Below, piece by piece: positions 6,347-12,774 of a DNA stretch of 12,774 nucleotides. A program made the translations under genes and the position numbers. Within the stretch, counting starts at the first letter, position 1. Each line of letters opens with the position of its first letter. The notes below the pieces were generated by a model. It did not search any database, was not told the DNA's origin, and saw only the letters and a list, made by a program, of their open reading frames with translations. Source of the DNA: Roseimaritima sp. (GTDB lineage: Bacteria > Planctomycetota > Planctomycetia > Pirellulales > Pirellulaceae); NCBI GenBank assembly GCA_007124075.1, contig SLFV01000509.1, positions 1 to 12,774 of the forward strand. The letters are read 5' to 3'.

Positions 6347-8977
6347 ATGCCCTCCATTGTTCGAACAGCCGTACATTTCCTACTGCCGTGGGCGGTCATG
6401 GTCACTGCTTCGTCGTCGCTTGCGGAGAATCCCAACAACCGCACCTCGACCGAACCCCATCAAGCCAACCTGGCTGGCTTTGAATCGACGATCAAACCGC
6501 TGTTAGCACAACACTGCGTTCACTGTCACGGACCAGATACCGCCGAAGGTAACATTCGAATCGACACGCTTGACCCCGACGTCGTGAACGGGGCCGATGC
6601 CGACTGGTGGTCGGAAATTTTTTCCGTCGTGGCCAAGGGCGAAATGCCTCCGCCTGGCGACAGCGTTTTAAAAGACGACCAACGAGAACGGCTGGTCGAC
6701 TGGCTTTCCGCTGAACTGCTAACCGCTTCGATCGTGCGTCGTCAAGCCGGAGGGCATTCGGGCTTCCGGCGTATGACGCGTTACGAATTCAACTACGCTT
6801 TGCAGGATCTGCTCGGGCTACCGTGGGATTTTGCGAAAGATCTGCCGCCGGAAGCCCACTCCGACGATGGTTTCGAAAACAGCGCCGAACAATTGCGTTT
6901 GTCGGTAACGCAGTTCGAAACGTTGCACCGCATCGCTCGCAGCGCCCTTGATCGTGCGACGGTCAAGGGAGACCAACCGCCGACTCGATATTGGGGAATC
7001 GGCATGAGGGATGCCGCTCAGCGAGAGTGGGCTAAGCAAGACAAGCAGATCGAGCAACGAAAGAAAGAGCTAAAGGATGACCCGGAAAAACTGGCTGCGG
7101 AACTGGAAAAATTGGAACTCAGCTTTCGTGCTCCACCCCGTGCGGCCTATTACAAGCAGCGGTCGAGCGGTCGGACCGCAAAAGCGGAGTGGCAGTACGC
7201 CGGGGCGCGATACGCGTTTGCACCCTCCGATCAACCTGTTGTGCCACCCCAGGAAAACGACTGCGTCGCGATTCTTCCAAATGGTCTAAGTTCGCGATTG
7301 ATCATCGAACTGGGCAATCAGTTGCCCGATCAAGGCACGATGCGGGTAATGGTGCAAGCTTCGCGACCGGATACGACTGGTGATCGCTTCCCCAGTTTGC
7401 AACTGATGTTCGGGTGGCAAGCCAGCAACGAGGGCCGGGCGCTGTTGCGAGTCAGCCAAGACGATACGCCTGTGACGCAGGGCCCGGATCAGCCGCAGTG
7501 GATTCAGTGGGACGTCGAGCTTAGCGAAATCTATCCCCGCAATTCGGTCAGAAAAACGTCGCCAATGGGCGTCACGCCTAGCCCTTCGGAATACATTCGC
7601 CTGGTCAACAGTTCGGCATCGCCGTCGGATATCCGAATCGATTTTGTCCAAGTTGCCGCCCCAGTTTTTGACCGTTGGCCACCGGAATCACATCGCAGGA
7701 TCTTTGGTGAGCGTCCTCGCGGGACCGACGAACCGGCGGAAGCTCGCGAAATCATTGCTGAGTTCATGACCCGGGCCTGGCGGCGTCCGATCCGTGACGA
7801 GGAGTTGGAGCGTAAATTGGAACGTTTCGCCAGCATCCGTCCGCAGTGCGACCGATTTGAAGAGGCTGTGGTGGAGGTCTTGGCGACCGTACTCGCAGCG
7901 CCTCAGTTTTTGTACGTCACCAGCCCGCCTGCCGCGGAACCTGATGATGAATCGACCGATCCGGCACGGTTGGATGCATACGCATTGGCGAATCGGTTGT
8001 CGTTATTCCTTTGGTGCAGCATCCCTGACCAAGAATTGTTGACGATTGCTGGCAGCGGGCGCCTGACTGACTGCGATGTGTTGGCGGCGCAGGTGCAGCG
8101 GATGCTTGCTGACCCGCGTGGCGAGCGTTTTGCCAAGCATTTTGTCCACCAATGGCTTGACATGCAGTTGCTGGAGTTTCTCAACTTCAAGCAGCACGTC
8201 CCCAGGTTCGATCCGCTCCTGAAGGAGGCCATGCAACAGGAACCGGTCGCCTTGTTCGCCCAGATACTGCAGGAAAACTCCAGCATTTTGGACTTTGTCC
8301 ACTGTGATTACGTGATGGTCAACGAGCGGCTTGCCCGCCATTATGGCCTGTCCGGCGTATACGGTAACCATTTCCGCCGCGTTGCGCTTCCTACAGGATT
8401 TCGCCGCGGTGGCTTGCTAACTCAGGCCGGTCTATTGGCGATGAATTCCGATTGGCCCGATTCGCATCCGCTCAAGCGCGCCGTTTGGCTGCTGCAGTCC
8501 GTCCTGGATGATCCACCCCCGCCACCACCGCCCGCCGTGCCGCAGATCGATTTGGCCGATCCCGAGGTTGCGAAGATGACGCTAAAGGAACGTATTGAAG
8601 ATCATCGCAATCACGCAGCGTGCAGGTCGTGCCACAGCAAGATCGACCCCTGGGGGATCGCCTTTGAAAACTACGACGCCTTAGGTCAGTGGCGTGACGA
8701 ACTGGGGGGCAAACCGATCGACGCCAGCAGCGAACTGTTGAACCACCAAAAGCTTGACGGTATGGAGGGATTGAAACAATTTCTCTTGCAGCACCGGCAG
8801 GACCAACTGATTCAGGCGCTCGTCTCCAAACTGGCAACCTACGCGCTCGGGCGTCCCTTGGCATTTGCCGATCGCTCCGAAATCGACGCGATTACCACTC
8901 AGGTGCGTCGCGAGGGCGATGGTTTGAGAACCGCGATCGAAGCGATCGTGCAAAGTGACTTGTTTCGATCGACGTAA
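6347..8977 (+). CDS. Planctomycete-type haem protein with DUF1587-DUF1595-DUF1592-DUF1588-DUF1585 domains
   Basis: From ATG 6347 the protein has 876 aa and a Sec signal peptide (VRTAVHFLLPWAVMVTASSS, ending near LAEN). A TTG 33 nt upstream would only lengthen its N-terminus. Domains in order: cytochrome c-like with CVHCH at residues 57-61 and a GEMPPPG loop typical of planctomycete cytochromes; DUF1587 (about 140-205, RRMTRYEFNYALQDLLGLP); a charged helix (about 228-260); a beta-rich insert (about 275-460); DUF1595 (about 464-525); DUF1592 (about 541-670); DUF1588 (about 684-785) with a seven-proline run and a second haem-like motif CRSCH (759-763) followed by KIDPWG; DUF1585 (about 803-873). 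These domains co-occur in one family abundant in planctomycetes. Its substrate is not established; an extracytoplasmic redox role is the usual guess. The DUF1552 gene follows after 56 bp, so they are probably co-transcribed. Confidence 0.93.
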   Translation: MPSIVRTAVHFLLPWAVMVTASSSLAENPNNRTSTEPHQANLAGFESTIKPLLAQHCVHCHGPDTAEGNIRIDTLDPDVVNGADADWWSEIFSVVAKGEMPPPGDSVLKDDQRERLVDWLSAELLTASIVRRQAGGHSGFRRMTRYEFNYALQDLLGLPWDFAKDLPPEAHSDDGFENSAEQLRLSVTQFETLHRIARSALDRATVKGDQPPTRYWGIGMRDAAQREWAKQDKQIEQRKKELKDDPEKLAAELEKLELSFRAPPRAAYYKQRSSGRTAKAEWQYAGARYAFAPSDQPVVPPQENDCVAILPNGLSSRLIIELGNQLPDQGTMRVMVQASRPDTTGDRFPSLQLMFGWQASNEGRALLRVSQDDTPVTQGPDQPQWIQWDVELSEIYPRNSVRKTSPMGVTPSPSEYIRLVNSSASPSDIRIDFVQVAAPVFDRWPPESHRRIFGERPRGTDEPAEAREIIAEFMTRAWRRPIRDEELERKLERFASIRPQCDRFEEAVVEVLATVLAAPQFLYVTSPPAAEPDDESTDPARLDAYALANRLSLFLWCSIPDQELLTIAGSGRLTDCDVLAAQVQRMLADPRGERFAKHFVHQWLDMQLLEFLNFKQHVPRFDPLLKEAMQQEPVALFAQILQENSSILDFVHCDYVMVNERLARHYGLSGVYGNHFRRVALPTGFRRGGLLTQAGLLAMNSDWPDSHPLKRAVWLLQSVLDDPPPPPPPAVPQIDLADPEVAKMTLKERIEDHRNHAACRSCHSKIDPWGIAFENYDALGQWRDELGGKPIDASSELLNHQKLDGMEGLKQFLLQHRQDQLIQALVSKLATYALGRPLAFADRSEIDAITTQVRREGDGLRTAIEAIVQSDLFRST

Positions 8978-9033
8978 CTTGTCTTTATCCGTCTTCGTTC
9001 GAAAACGTTACCCACTATCAAGGAACCACGTCC

Positions 9034-10437
9034 ATGACCTGGAACATCAACACCATCGATCGTCGCCGATTCCTGCGTGGCAGTGGCGTCGCGTTGGCGC
9101 TGCCGCTGTTCGGATCGCTCTCAGGCCGGTTGGCTCGTGGGGCGGAGGCTCCGGCCAACCCAAGACGCCTGGGCTGTTTCTACTTTCCCGACGGCGTCCC
9201 AATGCCCTTGCCGGACGACCCCGCCTATCAGGACTGGGCCTGGTTTCCGCACGGTAGCGGCAGCGAGTTCACGTTTACCAAATGCATGCAGCCACTTAAA
9301 CCAATCAGAAACGAATTGACCGTGCTGTCGGGGTTTTCCCACCCTCATTCGCGAAACGTTCATGGGCACAACAACGCGGATCAATTTTTGACTGCGGCCG
9401 CCACCGGGGGAGGTGACCGAGAGTACGAAAACGCGATCTCGTTGGACCAAATGTACGCCCAACATGTGGGCGATCAGACCCGCATTGCGTCGTTAGTCAT
9501 GTCGACCGATGGGGGAACGGGGACTGCCCGCGGCGCGCACACGATTTCGTTCGATCGCAACGGACGCCCCATTCCGGCTGAACACCGGCCTAAGCAGATC
9601 TTTGATCAACTGTTCGTCAAGGGTGATGGTGATTCGGCACGCCGCTTGGCACTGCGACGCAGTTCGCTGGATGAACTGCTGGACGACGCGCAGCGCCTGC
9701 GGCAATCGCTGTCGACCGCCGACCGCCGGAGTCTGGATGAGTACCTGGATTCGGTTCGGCAAGCCGAAATCAAAGTGGAAAAAGCAAAGCGGTGGCTGGG
9801 TGCCCCGTTGCCCAACATCGATGGCGATACTTTGAACTTAGAATTGAGCACCGATGAACCTCGCGAGTATCTGCAGACGATGTTTGAACTGATTTACCTT
9901 GCATTCAAGACCGATTCGACGCGAGTGGCAACGTACCAAATCGGACGCGAAAACGGGGTCGGACGTAGCGATCACCTGGCACGTGCCGTCGGCTTTAATC
10001 TGGCCCATCAACTGTCACACGAAACAAAACATCCTGACGGTTGGGAGAAGTTTGGTACCTATTGTCGTTTCCTGAACGAAGAATTCGGGCGTTTCGTTGG
10101 CAAACTTCACACGACGCCCGAACCTGCTGGAACCGGCAGCATGCTGGACAACACGCTTTTGCTGTTCGGTTCTGCGTCCAGCGCGTTCCATCTGTCACGT
10201 AATTACCCGCTGGTTCTGGCAGGGGGCAGACAGTTGGGGTTCCGGCACGGGCAATACCTCAATCACGCAGGGCTTAATTTTCAAGGGGGGCCGTGGCTGG
10301 GGAAACGTGAACCGTGGCAAGACGAGGCCAAAGGCGAAGACCTGCCGCTTTCCAACCTCTTCGTGACCATGCTGCAGCGTTTGGGCGTACCAACGGATTC
10401 CTTTGCCGATAGCACGGGAACCATTGATTATGTCTGA
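9034..10437 (+). CDS. DUF1552 family protein with Tat-type signal
   Basis: This 467-aa protein starts at an ATG with AGGA 9 nt upstream (9021-9024). The N-terminus has a twin-arginine-like motif, RRRFLRGSG (residues 10-18), then a hydrophobic segment (VALALPLFGSLSG) and a likely cleavage site near ARGAEA. That suggests export in folded form. The body matches the planctomycete DUF1552 family: LGCFYFPDGVPMP near the start, a His-rich loop GFSHPHSRNVHGHNNADQF (100-118), a long charged helix (about 208-258), AHQLSHETKHPDG (324-336), and NTLLLFGSASS near the end. The histidine clusters could bind metal, but no catalytic role is established. It lies 56 bp downstream of the DUF1592-family gene, the usual pairing, so the two products probably act together outside the cytoplasm. 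Confidence 0.92.
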   Translation: MTWNINTIDRRRFLRGSGVALALPLFGSLSGRLARGAEAPANPRRLGCFYFPDGVPMPLPDDPAYQDWAWFPHGSGSEFTFTKCMQPLKPIRNELTVLSGFSHPHSRNVHGHNNADQFLTAAATGGGDREYENAISLDQMYAQHVGDQTRIASLVMSTDGGTGTARGAHTISFDRNGRPIPAEHRPKQIFDQLFVKGDGDSARRLALRRSSLDELLDDAQRLRQSLSTADRRSLDEYLDSVRQAEIKVEKAKRWLGAPLPNIDGDTLNLELSTDEPREYLQTMFELIYLAFKTDSTRVATYQIGRENGVGRSDHLARAVGFNLAHQLSHETKHPDGWEKFGTYCRFLNEEFGRFVGKLHTTPEPAGTGSMLDNTLLLFGSASSAFHLSRNYPLVLAGGRQLGFRHGQYLNHAGLNFQGGPWLGKREPWQDEAKGEDLPLSNLFVTMLQRLGVPTDSFADSTGTIDYV

Positions 10438-10499
10438 TGCGGTCGAAACCTCAGCCTGCAGGGTCGCTACGTGAACGCGTCGAAAATCCCACCGGCTAC

Positions 10500-10528
10500 T
10501 TGAAAACCCCACAGGGACGGCCTAGACT
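10500..10528 (+). promoter_or_regulatory. Sigma70-like promoter of the Cys-rich protein gene
   Basis: TTGAAA (10500-10505, 5 of 6 matches to the -35 consensus) and TAGACT (10523-10528, 4 of 6 matches to the -10 consensus) are separated by exactly 17 bp. Transcription would start near 10535, giving a leader of about 40 nt before the ATG at 10578. This is the best promoter match I noticed in the window. Confidence 0.55.
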
Positions 10529-10544
10529 CTCTGTAGACCCTGTG
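10510..10544. promoter_or_regulatory. Inverted repeat CACAGGG-N21-CCCTGTG centred on the -10 box, possible operator
   Basis: The arms CACAGGG (10510-10516) and CCCTGTG (10538-10544) are perfect complements, and their midpoint (10527) falls inside the -10 hexamer. A direct repeat, TAGAC at 10523-10527 and 10534-10538, sits inside, with an 11-bp step of about one helix turn. A repressor dimer bound here would block RNA polymerase. No T-run follows, so a terminator for the upstream operon is less likely. The regulator is unknown. Confidence 0.4.
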
Positions 10545-10566
10545 TCCCACCCATTTTAACCCCCAT

Positions 10567-10573
10567 GAGGAAG
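10567..10573 (+). promoter_or_regulatory. Strong Shine-Dalgarno sequence fixing the Cys-rich protein start
   Basis: GAGGAAG ends 4 nt before the ATG at 10578, one of the clearest ribosome-binding sites in the window. It decides for this start and against the overlapping frame that begins at the ATG at 10565, which lies upstream of the site. Confidence 0.6.
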
Positions 10574-10577
10574 AACG

Positions 10578-10946
10578 ATGGTTGCTACTCGAAAAATCGC
10601 TCGGTCCGTCGTCGCATTCGGTCTCACCTTTGTCGCTTCGGTCGCATTGGTCAATTCCGTTCACGCCAGTCACCATGCTTCCGCCGGTTGTTGCCAACCG
10701 GTCTGCTGCCCCTGTCCGGTCCCGGTGCCCAAGGTTTCGACCACGATTTGCTTGTACGACGCCTGCACTTGCACGACGACGCAAGCGACCCTTTGTCTGC
10801 CCGCCACCTGTTGCGGCGAACCACCTCAAATCACATGGCGTTCGGGCATCTTTGGTCGTCGCATTGCAACGCTCTGCTGGCCGTGTTGCGGTTACAAGGC
10901 GGAGGTCGTTGTCACGCGCCACGGGCGCGTGATTGTCCGCGACTGA
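10578..10946 (+). CDS. Secreted cysteine-rich small protein (unknown function)
   Basis: This 122-aa protein has a clear Sec signal peptide (positive start MVATRKIAR, hydrophobic VVAFGLTFVASVALV, cleavage about after residue 30 at VHA). The mature part of about 92 residues holds 14 cysteines, at 38, 39, 43, 44, 46, 58, 63, 65, 73, 78, 79, 100, 103 and 104, many as CC pairs or CxC (CCQPVCCPCPVPVP, CWPCCG). The tail (residues 105-122) is basic and cysteine-free. There is no CXXCH, so it is not a haem protein. Disulfide-rich or metal-binding structure outside the cytoplasm is likely. A strong ribosome-binding site and a dedicated promoter support a real, separately regulated gene 140 bp after the DUF1552 gene. 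I do not recognise a family. An overlapping frame (10565-11062) lacks a signal peptide and is rejected. Confidence 0.8.
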   Translation: MVATRKIARSVVAFGLTFVASVALVNSVHASHHASAGCCQPVCCPCPVPVPKVSTTICLYDACTCTTTQATLCLPATCCGEPPQITWRSGIFGRRIATLCWPCCGYKAEVVVTRHGRVIVRD

Positions 10947-10991
10947 GGGCTCGACGGGGCATCATACGCCAGCTTTCGAGCGGGCGTCGTC

Positions 10992-12774
10992 TCAAGGCGC
11001 AAGTTTTGGCAGTGAGATTTCCACTCCGTTGGCGTCAACCAGTTCAAACTGCGCGATCGTGATGGTCCCGCTTGCATTTCCCGGGTCAAGCCGCAGGGCG
11101 GAAAGGGTACTGACCGGCAGGGAAATCTCGTGATCATGAAATTTCCCATCGTGATCGATCGGAAAAGTGACGGTGCGGTCTCTGTGAAACGCTTGGCCGG
11201 GCTGCGTGGTGTAGTAAACCACACCGCTGCCATCCCCCGTGCTGCTGAAACGTAGCCTTACCCTGAAAGGGCCGTTTGCATTTGACGGCAGACCATCGGT
11301 GGCGATGAAGGGATCGTTGCCCGTGGAGGTGATGACCAGCATCCCATTGCCGGAGCGTAGTTGGGCATGCCCACTGGGGCGCCATCGTGAAATCGGCTTA
11401 GCAATGGTGGTCAGTTGCAAACCGACACCCAGCGCGGTGTACGGCAGGGTCTCGGGACCGACCAAATTTGGGTAATCAGATGCTGGCTTGGCTTCGTAGT
11501 TCTCACTGACGAAGGTGTCAGGCAGGGCATTGCAATCGCTTAGGTAGGCGATCATTTTCGCAGTATCTTCCGCAAACCGTTCACCTGAGCGATGGGGCGA
11601 AACGATCAGGACAACACGCAGGCCAGCCTTCTGCGTCCATACAATGGCATCGACGATCCAGTCGCGATAGTTCTGTTCGCGACCAAAAAAATACCCAGGT
11701 GGACTATCTAACGTGATTCCTCCGGCAGCCCGGATCAGGGCTTGAAATTCCGGCGTTCGGCTGACGTTTGTGTCGACGATTTTGGGAATGTTGGGCGCGA
11801 AGTTAGCGTATTCAAAAGTGGGCAGGATCAGGGTGCTTTCTGGCACGCCTCCCTGCTTTCGCAGCACTTGCGTGTAATGCGTCCATTGTTCAGGGGTTGG
11901 GTGATTGTTCTTATCGAAGGCGTTTGCGGTAATGAACTCCGGGATGATTCCCATCGCCGCGTAGCCGCTCTGATAACGTTTCGCCCAGGCCTCTGCGCTG
12001 GGATTGAATCCGAGTTCAATTCCGATCGGACGACCGGCGAAAGCGTCAAGCACCTGGCGCTGCTGCGCTGGCGTCAGCGCCGCCCAGCCGTTGTTGTGTA
12101 GGTATAGGCCGCCGCCTGCGGCTCGGAAAGCGGTCGATTGCGAAGCGTCGGCCAGCGCTTGGACCCCTGCAACTCCGCCAGCAAAGACACAGGTTCCAGC
12201 GCGGGATGCCGCTGATGCAGGTTTGTTGCCGCCGGTTTTTTGGCTTCTTGGCTGTTGCTCAGCGGACCTCCCCCGCGCCCGTTTTTGATTGGTTTGCACG
12301 CCTTCCAGTTCAGGACGATACACCGCTGGATTGAAGGCGGGATTGGGGAGGGGACGGACGGCCTTGGTCTCTTGAAGAAAGCCCTCGATCAGGTCGTCCA
12401 GTTCCGCGACCAAGTTCGCTTGCTGGTCGGCCAGATTGGTCTGTTCTCCCAGATCGTTATTGAGATCATACAGCAGGTACCGATGCACCTCGTCCTGACC
12501 GGCGTGAAACAGCCGTATCAGCTTCCAGCCATCGTGACGGTGTACCGAAACGCTGGGTGGCAACCAATCCGGCACGCCGGGCGCGTGTGGGAAGTACTGA
12601 AAGACCGTTTCGCGCTGTTGCCGCTGGCCTTCTAGGACGGGCATGATGCTAACGCCATCAAAAATCTGATCAGGCTGGGGTTCCAATCGCAGCCCGTCCA
12701 GCAAAGTAGGATAAAAATCTTCGCTCTGGGTCAGCACGTCACTGCGCGACCCCGGGGCGGTAACGCCGGGCCAG
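10992..12774 (-). CDS. Sulfatase C-terminus fused to a TIM-barrel-like domain and a beta-sandwich domain (5' end outside window)
   Basis: The frame is open to the right edge, giving 593 visible residues. Visible residues 1-130 match the end of a formylglycine-type sulfatase: WPGVTAPGSRSD, then QSEDFYPTLL, GVSIMPVL, the HDGWKLIRLF strand and LYDLNNDLGEQTNLA. The catalytic Cys/Ser motif should lie in the missing part. A basic, Gln/Ser-rich linker follows (about 150-195). Residues about 197-462 look like a TIM barrel: strands such as IGIELGF, GIIPEFI, TLILPTFEYA, GITLDSPP, RVVLIVSPH and TFVSENYE often end in Glu or Asp, as in glycoside hydrolases. Residues about 463-593 form a beta-sandwich-like domain with GNDPFIA and LRLDPGNASG. 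An internal GTG at 12737 is not the real start, because sulfatase sequence continues upstream of it. The protein is probably exported and desulfates and binds or cleaves polysaccharide. The sulfatase call is firm; the rest is inference. Confidence 0.88.
   Translation of the reverse strand, partial: WPGVTAPGSRSDVLTQSEDFYPTLLDGLRLEPQPDQIFDGVSIMPVLEGQRQQRETVFQYFPHAPGVPDWLPPSVSVHRHDGWKLIRLFHAGQDEVHRYLLYDLNNDLGEQTNLADQQANLVAELDDLIEGFLQETKAVRPLPNPAFNPAVYRPELEGVQTNQKRARGRSAEQQPRSQKTGGNKPASAASRAGTCVFAGGVAGVQALADASQSTAFRAAGGGLYLHNNGWAALTPAQQRQVLDAFAGRPIGIELGFNPSAEAWAKRYQSGYAAMGIIPEFITANAFDKNNHPTPEQWTHYTQVLRKQGGVPESTLILPTFEYANFAPNIPKIVDTNVSRTPEFQALIRAAGGITLDSPPGYFFGREQNYRDWIVDAIVWTQKAGLRVVLIVSPHRSGERFAEDTAKMIAYLSDCNALPDTFVSENYEAKPASDYPNLVGPETLPYTALGVGLQLTTIAKPISRWRPSGHAQLRSGNGMLVITSTGNDPFIATDGLPSNANGPFRVRLRFSSTGDGSGVVYYTTQPGQAFHRDRTVTFPIDHDGKFHDHEISLPVSTLSALRLDPGNASGTITIAQFELVDANGVEISLPKLAP

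Noticed and set aside
10947..10991. GCTCGA (10949-10954) and TCGAGC (10976-10981) as a bidirectional terminator between convergent genes
   Set aside because: The stem is only 6 bp with a 21-nt loop and no T-run on either strand; the location is right but the structure is too weak to call.
10565..11062. 165-codon frame overlapping the Cys-rich protein gene
   Set aside because: It is Arg/Leu-rich without a signal peptide, runs into the convergent sulfatase gene, and its ATG lies upstream of the strong ribosome-binding site that serves 10578.
12737..12774. GTG at 12737 as the true start of the sulfatase-fusion gene
   Set aside because: The frame upstream continues with WPGVTAPGSRSD, a typical sulfatase stretch, so the gene extends past the window edge.

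Overview
The window looks like chromosomal DNA of a planctomycete, most likely of the Pirellulaceae/Rhodopirellula type. The evidence is gene content: a planctomycete-style DUF1587/1595/1592/1588/1585 haem protein followed directly by a DUF1552 protein, a secreted sulfatase with a long C-terminal extension, and very large membrane-anchored extracytoplasmic proteins. GC content is moderate and intergenic regions are wide. I see no rRNA, tRNA, CRISPR array, transposase, integrase or phage gene. All assignments come from reading motifs by eye; no database search was run.

Layout. (1) Positions 1-5214, minus strand: two genes in the same direction. The upstream one (2092-5214) encodes a membrane-anchored protein with YCF48/Asp-box repeats, a middle region resembling a degenerate PIG-L deacetylase, and a C-terminal CBM9-like sugar-binding domain. 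The downstream one (1-1984, cut by the window edge) encodes a TPR-like helical-repeat protein with one N-terminal membrane segment. (2) Positions 5215-5597: a divergent intergenic region with a palindrome and one doubtful small ORF. (3) Positions 5598-10437, plus strand: a small secreted mono-haem cytochrome c, a 269-bp gap holding a structured GC-rich element, the DUF1592-family haem protein and a Tat-type DUF1552 protein. (4) Positions 10578-10946, plus strand: a secreted protein with 14 cysteines, behind a good sigma70-like promoter that carries a 7-bp inverted repeat centred on the -10 box. (5) Positions 10992-12774, minus strand, convergent: the C-terminal part of a sulfatase fused to a TIM-barrel-like domain and a beta-sandwich domain.

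How the genes may work together. Every confident product is predicted to be exported or membrane-anchored, so this is a cell-envelope block. The two haem proteins plus the DUF1552 protein probably form an extracytoplasmic redox or degradation module of unknown substrate; DUF1592/DUF1552 pairing is a known planctomycete arrangement. The sulfatase fusion and the CBM9-like domain point to sulfated or complex polysaccharides. The most unusual items are the sulfatase/TIM-barrel fusion, the YCF48/PIG-L-like/CBM9-like chimera with a TPR neighbour, and the cysteine-rich protein with its palindromic promoter.
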